Below are positions 1 through 7,623 of a DNA stretch of 12,491 bases, one piece after another (within the stretch, counting starts at the first letter, position 1; each line of letters starts with the position of its first letter). A model generated the notes under the pieces. That model worked only from the letters and a program-made list of their open reading frames with translations, was not told the origin of the DNA and did not search any database. Source of the DNA: Bimuria novae-zelandiae CBS 107.79 (taxonomy: Eukaryota > Ascomycota > Dothideomycetes > Pleosporales > Didymosphaeriaceae); assembly GCA_010015655.1 (NCBI GenBank), contig ML976695.1, positions 76,315 to 88,805 on the forward strand, in the 5' to 3' direction. A program made the position numbers and the translations under genes.

Positions 1-412
1 ATATCCCACAGATCTTTGGGGAAGCTTACCTATCGGGAGTCCCATCGCCCTTAAGATACGTAGAGGATAGCCGCGAGAGTCGAGGTTCGAGTACGAGCTA
101 GTTGGATATGTAGGGAGTAGTTGTAGGAGGTATAAAAAGGCAAAGAAGTTCTTGCCTTAACAAGCGACTATATGTGTTTCCCACAAGGTATTATTCACCC
201 TTTTATTGCCGCTTGTGTGCTTATCACGGGCATAACTCCGCCGATTATAAAAAGAAGTAACTTTGTCCCAACCGCCTAGTATCAGACCTGCTTGTCCTGT
301 TGACGTCATTATGCGCTTCTTAACGGCCTGTATAATGCATTGTATCCCTGCCCTTTGCTTCTTAGCTAAAAAAGGTTTTAGAGGGTCCTTACTCCTTGTC
401 TAGCAGGGGTGT
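1..412. other. No gene recognised
   Basis: I see no convincing coding frame or RNA gene here. Two TATAAAAA-like stretches occur (near 131 and 246), but no start codon with a credible frame follows either of them, so I do not call promoters. Confidence 0.5.
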
Positions 413-538
413 TTAGGCCAATCTTCCCTTTCTTGCGGCTGCCATGTGGGAAATTCTCACCGCTTGATTAGAATAAGTAGGTCCTTGGCTGATTGTTAAA
501 TATATCTGCCCGGCCCAAATAAGGATGGGGTACTTACC

Positions 539-640
539 AACGCTAGTCCTAGACAGACGTAGTACTCTTAGAAAGGTGAATAGCAACCGAGCAAGGGTAG
601 GAGTAACTATCTCATAGGGTAAGAGCCATAAACCGTGACA
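539..640 (-). repeat. 102-bp dispersed repeat, copy 1
   Basis: This segment aligns without gaps to 6161-6262. I count 87 identical positions of 102 by eye (about 85%), and most of the differences are transitions. Read on the minus strand it begins with TGTCACGGT at 640. That end touches the last codon of an ABC-transporter remnant (641-718) with no bases between. Beyond 539 the two copies stop matching. Copy 2 sits in an element with a matching inverted end, but I find no such partner near copy 1, so copy 1 is probably truncated or a different family member. It may be an LTR fragment or a small non-autonomous element; the family is not identified. Confidence 0.8.
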
Positions 641-718
641 CTTTGAGATCTCCGCTTCCGTCAACGTATTAACTGCAGAGGTAGCTTCATCTAGCACCAC
701 AATTTTGGTGTCTTTAAG
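641..718 (-). pseudogene. ABC transporter nucleotide-binding domain fragment
   Basis: Twenty-six codons read on the minus strand give a Walker B segment followed by a D-loop, with the core KIVVLDEATSAVNTLTEAEI. ABC transporter ATPase domains usually read LDEATSAL/VD at this point, so the D-loop Asp is Asn here. No Walker A, signature motif or H-loop can be found on either side. The similarity ends at 641, exactly where the TGTCACGGT repeat begins, and it fades beyond about 718. The surrounding 119-codon open frame (413-772) is therefore a chimera of ABC scrap and repeat sequence, not a gene. The fragment presumably comes from a full-length exporter gene that was broken by rearrangement or element insertion. 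Confidence 0.75.
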
Positions 719-772
719 AGGGTTTGCGTTGTGCAGCTTGTCAAACAATTGGACGTCCCTGTGCCAAACCAC

Positions 773-1303
773 GCATACGAAGCGTCGCCAGTGGAGATAC
801 GTGCATATACGCGTTATCGGACGAGCGCTACAGCTTATGCCACGATGCTACAGGCTGCACATGCATGCAGTAAGAAGAGACAATGATCTCCCATTGCGTG
901 TATAGACAAGCCCACATGTCAGCGCGTCCGGGGTCCAGATCCGTCCATGGACACCACCCAATACAAGGCGTCGCAGGCGTTAAGGTGCCGAGTCTTCCTA
1001 TCGACCGTAGCGAACCATACCTTGCTCACGGGGCTCATGGCGAGACGCCTCTCGCAATCCCGCATATGCACCTTATCACATAGTTAAACGGCAGCACGCG
1101 ACTGGTGCCCACCAGAGACATTTCCAGAACACGCAGACGTACATGCATAAGCTAGGATACCTTGTCTCGTTCCGTGCTTTTAATTACAAGGTCCGAGAGA
1201 AATAGGCTGCGAGCGACGGGGCGTGTTTCAATCGCTTAAATAGGCTCCCCTCCTTTCACTGTAAACCATCCATATCCCTTCACCGTTTAAACCCTTAGTC
1301 ATC
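773..1303. other. Intergenic, no gene recognised
   Basis: Short open frames occur on the plus strand (about 66 codons each), but they show no domain, repeat or splice pattern that suggests coding. The last 80 bases, before the ATG at 1304, are pyrimidine-rich (tcccctcctttcactg, tatcccttcaccg), which is typical of fungal 5' flanks and fits a promoter or leader for the downstream gene. Confidence 0.4.
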
Positions 1304-2058
1304 ATGGGCATCTTCTCAACCTTATTCCCTTGCAAGCATAATAATATGTGAGCCCTTCCTTTATTTACTTCGATCTTTAACATGGGAATGCTAACCGGGC
1401 ATTTAGGAAAGCTCAGTGGCCGCCTATACCACCGCCGGAATATCCCCCGCCTCCGCCGGAGGTCTACCCCCAGATAGTTCGAGCAAAGCTTGAGATCCTC
1501 CCCTCTGCACCGCCTGATACCAGCTTTAAGAATTCCTTGTTCTTGAACAAGATCAACAAAGAATGGGAAATCATAGACAAGGGAAGAGGAATGGTTCGAC
1601 TCGGTACTGCCATTCACAATATGCTGCCAACGTTCAAAAGCAGTGTCGGTCAAGAGGTAGATGTTGTGGAAGTGGCTATTTTTGTTAGCGGCATGTGCTA
1701 CCATACCATCGATCCAGCACGACCGCTTAATGCTGCGATGCAAGAGATCGTTTTCGCGTTCAGTGGCATTGCGTCCACACTGCTGCCGGCCAACAAGCGC
1801 CCACGAACAGACCGATGGTATCAACTCAAGCTTACCTCGCTGTTGTCTTCGGAAGTCTCTGTCAAACGCGTCATTAATGCCGCCGCTGGAAAGGTGTGTG
1901 AAGAAGTAGGAGTGGGTATCTTGGAAACGTTCACGAAAAGGGACCGGGGCTATGAACTAATACTGAACATGGGTACGTATTACCGTTGTGTTGCTGTTGA
2001 CGTGTCGCAACTTCTCGATGGTTCCATCACTGTTAAAGGAACGGAGAAGGGAATTTAA
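1304..2058 (+). CDS. Orphan acylated protein with PPxY and PSAP motifs
   Basis: Two exons, 1304-1347 and 1407-2058, give 231 residues. The 59-nt intron has a GTGAGC donor, a TGCTAACC branch site and a TTTAG acceptor, and joining the exons restores one frame. I chose the ATG at 1304 because exon 1 then starts MGIFST, which fits the N-myristoylation pattern MGxxx(S/T), with Cys10 nearby as a possible palmitoylation site. Residues 20-36 are proline-rich and contain PPEY at 24-27, a ligand for WW domains of NEDD4/Rsp5 ubiquitin ligases. PSAP follows at 47-50, a ligand for TSG101/Vps23 of ESCRT-I. The rest, about 60-231, is a mixed globular region I do not recognise. The features suggest a membrane-anchored protein linked to ubiquitin and ESCRT trafficking. 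The length and motif order recall rhabdovirus-type matrix proteins, but I see no residue-level homology. The antisense strand is also open for 198 codons. Confidence 0.65.
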
Positions 2059-2073
2059 TAAGGATCTCGCAGG

Positions 2074-2265
2074 CTAAATAGCTTTTTGGATTTCATTTAG
2101 GACTTTCCGAATGTATTGCGCATCTTTTACAGTAGTTCGTCTTCTCAAAAATGGCGTGACTTCAATGATTACGTGATTATTAATGATTGATAAGAGACCT
2201 AGGCTGGTAGTGGTGCTGGATTCTGTCATAACGCGATCCATCTCACACCCGTGCTGCCTGGGCAT
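2074..2265 (-). other. Short open frame, possible gene tail
   Basis: A 63-codon minus-strand frame ends 15 bases beyond the stop of the plus-strand gene, in a tail-to-tail arrangement. Its last 50 residues look protein-like, alternating hydrophobic and charged residues and ending VLNEIQKAI. I recognise no family, see no clear upstream exon, and the start region is ordinary. It could be the end of a decayed gene or chance. Confidence 0.2.
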
Positions 2266-3022
2266 GGACGCCCAGGCCCCTGAGGAGTGACATGCCTAAC
2301 GCGATCGAGTCACTTCCACGCCGCGACTCCGTAACGAGCGTGAAGGACATATGTTAAACAAGGCGCACCTAGACTGGACCTAGAGAAATTTGCCTGTTGA
2401 TATTAAAGATGAAATATTAGAACGGGTGAATAGTTGTCTTGAGGGGGAGAAGGGATAGTTGGGACGGTTGAGGGTAGTTTTTAGTGTAATGCCACGATTA
2501 CCTTACTAGCGCGTATGGATACGCGCCTACTCACTCTAAAGTTATAACTAGTCAGTGCTCCTGCATGCTCTATATTTACGTCTAAGAAACCGCTAAAAGT
2601 TTTATTCCGCCTGGCTACATAAGCAGCGGTTACCCGCGCCACTCGCCAACCCTAGCGGGTTGGTGCACCTACAATATGGACGAAACCGGGTTCCGTATAG
2701 GCGTCGGCGGCAGCCAATGGATCGTCACTATGGAGTTAAATCGAGCAAAGCAGCCTCGGAGCGCCGCTCACACAATGCCAGGGACCATTCACCGTAACAT
2801 GCAGATTTTCATCACGTGACCAGTACTAAAGTCGCCGGCTCATTGCCGTTGGGTTCAACGAAGACGAGTGAAGGTTCACGGAAACGTTTGACCAAATGCG
2901 GCGTACTTCGGCACGAGCAAGTTAAGCACGTAAATTATGTTATAGATTTAACGACAAAGGCGTCTAAAGGGCAAGCGGTTAATTCAACATAGCGTTACTA
3001 TAATCTATTAAACAGCATAATA
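2266..3022. other. Intergenic, no gene recognised
   Basis: No frame of useful length is present on either strand. A 24-codon stretch at 2384-2455 reads like a protein helix but is closed by stops on both sides. No RNA gene or repeat was seen. Confidence 0.4.
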
Positions 3023-3646
3023 TTAAGCAGACAGCTTTGTCTTTTTTTTCTTCACTGCTCGCTCGTCCCTTTCGCTATCCTTCTCTGATTCTCTTTTCAG
3101 GATGCTTGCCGTGTCCGCGAATCTACGCTCTGTATCGTTAAGCCAAGCGCTTGTCTTCTCTAGCAAGCGGTTACGATTGCTTAGTTCTTGTTCCATTTCG
3201 CAAATTTTTGCATCCTTTCTGGCAATTTCACGTCGCAGATCTGCAGCCAACGCAACTAACGTATTTATTCTTTCCTCTAACAGAGTAAGCCACGCTTAGA
3301 GTATTCTTAAGATACTTACCTTGCAAGTTCCGTAGAGATGGCTGCTTTATCTCCGGGGGTTGGTCTTCGGCAGAGCTTCTATCCGTACCCGCATCGCTAC
3401 TCTCTGCACGGCTATGTTGCTCTATCGGGGACTTAACGTTCATGTTTTGTTAGCAATCGAGCTAAACGGATAGTAGCTAACATAACATACCTCGTCCGTC
3501 GTGCCTACTACTCCCTTCGAGCCATCAATCTCTACAGCAGGTAGAGTAATCTATAACTGTAAGCAGCTCTCTAGAAGGTTATTCGCCCTACACACTATAT
3601 TATCATACAGAGTGGGATCCTCGATGGTGGATCCGGAATCGCTCAT
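3023..3646 (-). CDS. Small coiled-coil protein with basic tail
   Basis: The model has exons 3646-3596, 3550-3491, 3431-3320 and 3240-3023, giving 146 residues. Intron 2 (3490-3432, 59 nt) has GTATGT, a TTGCTAAC branch and a TTAAG acceptor. Intron 3 (3319-3241, 79 nt) has GTAAGT and TGCAG. Intron 1 (3595-3551, 45 nt, GTGTGT...TATAG) is less certain: the frame is continuous through it except for one TAG at 3553-3551. The start at 3646 follows an in-frame TGA two codons upstream and a pyrimidine-rich leader. A simpler two-exon model would start at the ATG at 3443 and give 113 residues. The middle is Ser/Asp/Glu-rich. Exon 4 is a charged helix beginning LRREIARKDAKICEMEQEL, a likely coiled coil, and ends KKKKTKLSA, a possible nuclear localisation signal. 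I do not recognise the family. A nuclear or scaffold role is inference only. Confidence 0.6.
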
Positions 3647-4421
3647 CCTTCAAGGCTGTGAAAGAGGTGGGCGAAGTAGACGAAGAGAATCAGATAGCAT
3701 GCTCGAGGTATAAGCTCCTTTATATCCTCCCCTTTCCCCTCTGCGGATTGAGCTCGTAAGCTTAATCGTTTGGCGCCCAGTCTCTGTGGCGTGCTTCCTT
3801 TTCATGCGTACCCCCTGTGCCTCCCTGACAGGCCAAGCTGATTGGGAAGGTGTGGTACCACCGCCGGCGCAACGAGATTGCAGGCAGCCGAATTGAACCG
3901 ACAGCGCCTCCTCTATCAGCTCACCCTTTAAAGCCTTAATCCTAGCGGTACAGGCCATAGGCATGCACGATCGAAGCCACCCCAGTCTGTCTCGGTATCG
4001 AAGGACTCACCGTGCTTATGAGATAGGCAGCGTCATTCTCCGGACCCAGCGTAGACACTTAACCACTTTATGCATGCAATTTGGCGGTGAGCCCACTGAC
4101 CTATGTGGGATGGATGCTTCCCCAATTTCGACGCCTATATATGCCTGCCTGCCTGCTTACATAAAGTCACATATTTTATACGTAGCAGCTACCACTTAGG
4201 TGCACAGACTTACACCTTTTGGACACCAGTTACCCTAATATTAGAAATACAAACCTTCCTTTGTATTGTTTGGAAAGGCTTTCGCTCCCGGTTTTGCAAT
4301 TGTTTGGGACGGCTTCCTAATGGAACGTTTTGGGATTAGTGAGCAGGAACATTATGCGCATCTCCTGACGTTGTGGGACTTTCTGCCGGACCTAGTGTAG
4401 GAGTCAGCAGCCACGCTACGA
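3647..4421. other. Intergenic, weak open frames only
   Basis: A 104-codon minus-strand frame from an ATG at 3964 runs into the leader of the small coiled-coil gene. It has no recognisable motif, and I do not call it a gene. The 78-codon plus frames around 3963-4339 are equally unconvincing. A short TGCC tandem (about 4142-4157, gcctgcctgcctgc) is present. Confidence 0.35.
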
Positions 4422-5212
4422 TCATGGGGTACTATCGTGCTTGCGGGGAGAGAGTATTGGGTGCGGCGCGCGCTTGAACTTAGCAGCGTCTTGCACAACG
4501 TAATTCGCGATATCTGTTCTGGAGTGCACCTGGGCGGTGAAGGTGTTCCTCATATACTTGCCATCGACAGTATCTCGAAGAACAGACGTAATCGGAGCAG
4601 CAACACCAACGCATTGCCGTTGGATGCCGCACCTAGATGTCGGCATGGTAGATGAAAGGCAGGCGAGATCTCGTTTTGGCCGAGAAAGGTTCAGCAGTTC
4701 GTCAGACCCTAAAGCTCCGGCTGAAACGGGTCGCAGTTCAGAGACTCCGGGGGCTCTAGGGGCTCTGTGCCGCTCACAGATGCTTTCGTACTTTCCGTCC
4801 ACAATTAACTTTGTTGGCGTTCACCGGGGCCTCAACGACGGTCTGCACAGCCCCACCAGCCCCCGGGAGGTCCAGGATCGGTATCGATTGTTACCAGCTA
4901 GCGACAGTGGTGTTAGCGGATCAGCGCGAATATAATCATAGGAAGACGAAGGCGTGCTGCTCTCACGCCACGTAATATCTGCACGACCGTATGACCCCGT
5001 ACAGATACACGAGTGGAGAAAGTGGAGAAAAATCATACGCGTCGCTACACATGTGGTTGGTGAGGTCTGGGAGGCGTAGCTGAGAATCCAATCTTCGGAA
5101 AGGTTCTTGCCATGAGAAGTGGCGCTGTTATCTTTGTTAGAAGACGACAAGGCAGGATTGAATCACACAAGGGTTTTCCATAGTGTGAAAGGCTAACCGC
5201 CACCGCGTTCAT
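4422..5212 (-). CDS. Possible multi-exon orphan gene
   Basis: From the ATG at 5212 a short exon (MNAVAVSLSHYGKP, then a split codon) leads to a 44-nt candidate intron, 5168-5125, with GTGTGA, a TTCTAAC branch and an AACAG acceptor. Splicing enters a frame that stays open to about 4822. A stop there can be avoided by a 60-nt candidate intron (GTGAAC...GCACAG) that joins the frame running to the stop at 4422. Two further in-frame candidate introns lie between, one of 60 nt (GTATGA...TGCAG) and one of 69 nt (GTGAGA, GCTAAC branch, GCTAG). I recognise no domain. The C-terminal part is Ser/Arg-rich and of ordinary composition. Plus-strand frames overlap it. The first intron is attractive, but the model as a whole is tentative. 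Confidence 0.3.
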
Positions 5213-5466
5213 TGGTTCACATCATCGAAGGATCCGTTGATGGCACTTGCACCGTGGGGCGGGTGGCCGGGATTATGCATACAAAAGACGGCGAAACTCC
5301 TCTGCAAAGTTAGGTCTCCATCACCTCAAGACACCTGCTTTTCTTCCATACTGCGCTACACGGCCAAACACATTGCGTTACGTAATTCATAATCCAAGGT
5401 CACGCTATTGCTCATAGCAGCTCTAGCTATCATATTGGTCAGTGACATCCAACATTCTAGATAGTA
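5213..5466. other. Intergenic between divergent candidate genes
   Basis: The candidate minus gene starting at 5212 and the plus gene starting at 5467 diverge from this 254-bp gap, so it would hold both promoters if both genes are real. I see no specific regulatory motif that I would call. Confidence 0.3.
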
Positions 5467-5931
5467 ATGATTTTAAGCGAATCAATGCAGCTCTGCATCA
5501 TGCCAAAGCAAACCACGAACACGCGTGACTCCGGATTGGGCAACCCTTATACCTATGGCCGTTTTCATAGAAAAGAAGAAGCAGAGAGAAAGATTAGAGT
5601 AAGCAAAGAAGAGGCCAAGGTAAAGGTAGAGGAGGCTAAGATCAAGGTAAAGAAGGCTAAGGTAAAGACTACGGAGGCAAGTGTGAAAGCAAGAAAGGCA
5701 GAGGCAAAGGTAGCAGTGGCAGAGGCAAAGGTAGCAGCGGCAGAGGCAAAGGTAGCAGCGGCAGAGGAGGAAGAAGCAGAGGCACAGGCAGAGAAAGAAG
5801 AGGCGGAGGCAGAGGAAGCAGAGGCAGAGGAAGAGTTAGAGGAGGCGCAGGCAGAGGAGGCAGAGGCAGAGGAGGCAGAGGCAGAGGAGGCAGAGGCAGT
5901 TAGAGGAGCCATGGGACGAGGATTAGAGTAG
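5467..5931 (+). CDS. Lys/Glu/Ala heptad-repeat helical protein
   Basis: Open for 154 codons from the ATG at 5467; a second in-frame ATG at 5500 gives a 143-residue version starting MPKQTTNTRDSG. After a short ordinary N-terminus, from about residue 46 the protein is a run of seven-residue units: EEAKVKV, EEAKIKV, KKAKVKT, TEASVKA, RKAEAKV, AVAEAKV, AAAEAKV. Ala is fixed at position 3, and position 5 is Val, Ile or Ala. The third codon bases and the Val/Ile codons vary (gta, atc, gtg) while the pattern holds, which argues for selection on this frame. It then becomes an acidic AEAEEAEAEE tail. This predicts a long charged helix or coiled coil, similar in style to LEA-like or structural low-complexity proteins. 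No family is recognised. The 3' part lies in a GGCAGA-like hexamer expansion, so its length probably varies between strains. Confidence 0.5.
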   Translation: MILSESMQLCIMPKQTTNTRDSGLGNPYTYGRFHRKEEAERKIRVSKEEAKVKVEEAKIKVKKAKVKTTEASVKARKAEAKVAVAEAKVAAAEAKVAAAEEEEAEAQAEKEEAEAEEAEAEEELEEAQAEEAEAEEAEAEEAEAVRGAMGRGLE

Positions 5932-5940
5932 TAGAAGGAG
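5560..5940 (+). repeat. Purine-rich minisatellite tract
   Basis: About 380 bases are almost free of T and strongly purine-biased on the plus strand. It contains three near-perfect copies of a 21-base unit (gcagaggcaaaggtagcagc plus g or t) at about 5698-5762, then degenerate GGCAGA/GGAGGC hexamers to 5900. All units are multiples of three, so several frames stay open. Confidence 0.85.
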
Positions 5941-6047
5941 TAGAGGAAGTCAAGCTAGTCGTATTTCTATTAATCTCAGTCAATGCATGATATAAGGAGA
6001 TCTTGGTCACAAAAGAGATGGAAAATATTATCACAGCTATGTCAGCC

Positions 6048-6262
6048 TGTCACGGTGAGCAGAGAGGTGAGCGGACAGTACGCAGTGGAAAAGATTGTAG
6101 GATTAAACTGAGGTTATACTATCTAGGAGCTACTGAAGATATAGGTGCGTGGGCACGAATAACGCTAGTCCTAGACAGGCGTAGTACTCTCAACAGAGTG
6201 AATAGCAATCAAGCGAGGGTAGGAGTATCCATCTTAAAGGATAAGAACCATAAACCGTGACA
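6048..6262. mobile_element. 215-bp element with TGTCACGGT inverted ends
   Basis: The plus strand has TGTCACGGT at 6048-6056 and its exact reverse complement ACCGTGACA at 6254-6262, with nothing coding between. The right 102 bases (6161-6262) are repeated at 539-640. The ends begin TG and finish CA, so this could be a solo LTR of a retrotransposon or a small terminal-inverted-repeat element. I see no clear target-site duplication: the flanks are cagcc on the left and gaata on the right. The open frame 6003-6260 that overlaps it starts at a TTG and is incidental. Confidence 0.6.
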
Positions 6263-6605
6263 GAATATCTTCGGACGCTTCCCGCAAAACGAATATTGTC
6301 CGATACTTCCGTGGCTAGAACACTAGACTCTGTATCCAGAGCTATATGAGATCATTGGAAGAGAAGATACTATTGTTTGTATCTGGAAGATTCAGTGCTT
6401 TCGACAGACGAACCGTAGAAGCAGGTTCGGGCCATGGTGGGGCCACGACTATAGGCAGTGTGCCTATGGCAGCCGCGGCGCAGCGCGATAGTTGGTTAAC
6501 AGCTTAAGGGATATATAGCTCTTGTTAATGATCTTCATTTTCAACTGCCCAGGCCTATACAGTGTACATTATGAAATAATTACATCATCAAAGTTTCCAA
6601 GGCTC
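6263..6605. other. Intergenic with a strong short hairpin
   Basis: No coding frame. A perfect 7-bp inverted repeat ataggca-gtg-tgcctat lies at 6451-6467 and extends to a 9-bp stem (6449-6469) if a T-G pair is allowed. It is followed by a GC-rich stretch. Confidence 0.4.
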
Positions 6606-6818
6606 TTATGAGTCGTCGAAGGGGTGTCGAAGATGCCAGGGGTGATGCGAACGCAAATTCTCAAGTGCTGCCACAGTTGCCACTGAAGCTTTGACATCCC
6701 TTAAATGTTCTAACTGTTTCCGAGCCCTAATTAATTCAAGGCAATCGATTATAAATCTTTTTCCTTTCACGAAAGTGACACTTCGTATCTCACTTTCCGA
6801 AATTCTATTCTGAAGGAA
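6606..6818 (-). other. Possible coding remnant, no start codon
   Basis: Seventy codons stay open on the minus strand between a TGA (6819-6821) and a TAA (6606-6608). The translation contains a protein-like stretch (RFIIDCLELIRARKQLEHL, then DVKASVATVAALENL) that looks like two amphipathic helices. There is no ATG; a CAG acceptor-like site at 6812-6810 could begin a last exon, but I find no partner exon, and the next plus-strand gene occupies the upstream side. It may be the tail of a decayed gene. No family is recognised. Confidence 0.25.
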
Positions 6819-6899
6819 TCAACGATTAACGACTAATAAAGCTCCGAGAACTCCAAGCTTTCTTTATGTTAGTCCTTTCGTCCGTTTAAGCTGTAACTT

Positions 6900-6956
6900 A
6901 TGCTTGGTCAATTATTCGCTCAAAATGGCCCTTCGAACAACGTTTGTGAACGTTAG
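6900..6956 (+). promoter_or_regulatory. Upstream small frame overlapping the start codon
   Basis: The ATG at 6900 opens an 18-codon frame, out of frame with the gene, that ends at 6956, past the ATG at 6925. If the transcript starts upstream of 6900, scanning ribosomes would meet this ATG first, which could lower translation of the orphan gene. Whether it lies in the transcript is unknown. Confidence 0.25.
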
Positions 6957-7623
6957 TCCATTCCGGAGGAATCTAATGTGTAGACTCCGTCCATACGACA
7001 TCGCCAAACTAGCAATTGCCCTCAATTGCGATCTAACTAAGGCCGAATACCGGATTTTCATGGACGTTATAGACGATATCTTTCCTGACAGATCAGAGTT
7101 GAACAAGATCCAAGATTTGGGCTGTTGTGTACATATATTTGGTGCAGATTTAACCAAACTCCGAATGCGCTTAGAGAAACCAATGGAACCTTGGTTCGAG
7201 AACAACCGTCCACATATCTATGTCCTGGTGTCTAGCCCTGCACGTTCTCTTGGTCATACGGTACAGCCACGATGGGTCTTAATTGACTCGACGTATTTGG
7301 ACGTTAGTGTCAGTGCCTACGACAATACGCTGACCGGCTATACAATTCCATGGGTCCACATGAGATCGGACATAATGGACAGAGTGCTCGGAAAGACCCT
7401 TTTGCATACGGGATTACTGCATCCTGTGCAGCAGCAGCTTGTACCCTGCATTCGCCTTCAAGAACGGTCACAGGACTCTATATTGCTCTACGGAAGCTGC
7501 AAACCAAGGCAATGGATGGAGAACAATATTCTCAATCAACAAGCACGACAAAAATATACAAACATCAGTTTTGTCTTCGCACCGTGTTGGCAGCATTCAT
7601 GCTTCATGCTTCACATTGTGTAG
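6925..7623 (+). CDS. Orphan protein, weakly F-box-like N-terminus
   Basis: A single open frame gives 232 residues from the ATG at 6925, which has a good context (caaaATGg). Residues 14-35 (RRNLMCRLRPYDIAKLAIAL and following) resemble the start of an F-box-like helix pair, but the match is too weak to assign. Residues 40-150 look like a folded domain, with strands such as CCVHIFGADL, IYVLVSSPAR and PRWVLIDSTYLDVSVSAYD. The last 80 residues are odd: from about 7370 all three plus frames are open at once, and they run to 7623, 7720 and 7787, so a frameshift may have replaced the native C-terminus. A leader-overlapping small frame starts at an ATG at 6900. The 5' flank (6855-6892) is pyrimidine-rich. 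I recall similar short orphan proteins in Pleosporales but cannot verify this. Confidence 0.5.
   Translation: MALRTTFVNVSPFRRNLMCRLRPYDIAKLAIALNCDLTKAEYRIFMDVIDDIFPDRSELNKIQDLGCCVHIFGADLTKLRMRLEKPMEPWFENNRPHIYVLVSSPARSLGHTVQPRWVLIDSTYLDVSVSAYDNTLTGYTIPWVHMRSDIMDRVLGKTLLHTGLLHPVQQQLVPCIRLQERSQDSILLYGSCKPRQWMENNILNQQARQKYTNISFVFAPCWQHSCFMLHIV

Noticed and set aside
151..163. 13-base match cttgccttaacaa shared with 10491-10503
   Set aside because: A single 13-mer match is expected by chance in a window this size and does not extend.
413..772. 119-codon minus-strand frame taken as one ABC protein gene
   Set aside because: Only residues 19-44 resemble an ABC ATPase; from base 640 downward the frame simply translates the dispersed repeat.
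1228..1824. 198-codon minus-strand frame
   Set aside because: It is antisense to the two-exon plus-strand gene, which has a complete donor, branch site and acceptor and a clear motif-bearing N-terminus. The minus frame begins at an internal ATG and has no recognisable motif.
2384..2455. 24-codon plus-strand stretch resembling a protein helix (LPVDIKDEILERVNSCLEG)
   Set aside because: Too short, bounded by TAG codons on both sides, with no splice sites that would extend it; probably chance.
3841..3910. tRNA-like GGTTCAATTC box on the minus strand
   Set aside because: The flanking bases do not form a T-arm stem, and no A box, D-arm or acceptor stem could be placed.
6003..6260. 85-codon plus-strand frame starting at TTG
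   Set aside because: Mostly covers the 215-bp inverted-end element and its repeat half; no ATG in a good context and no motif.
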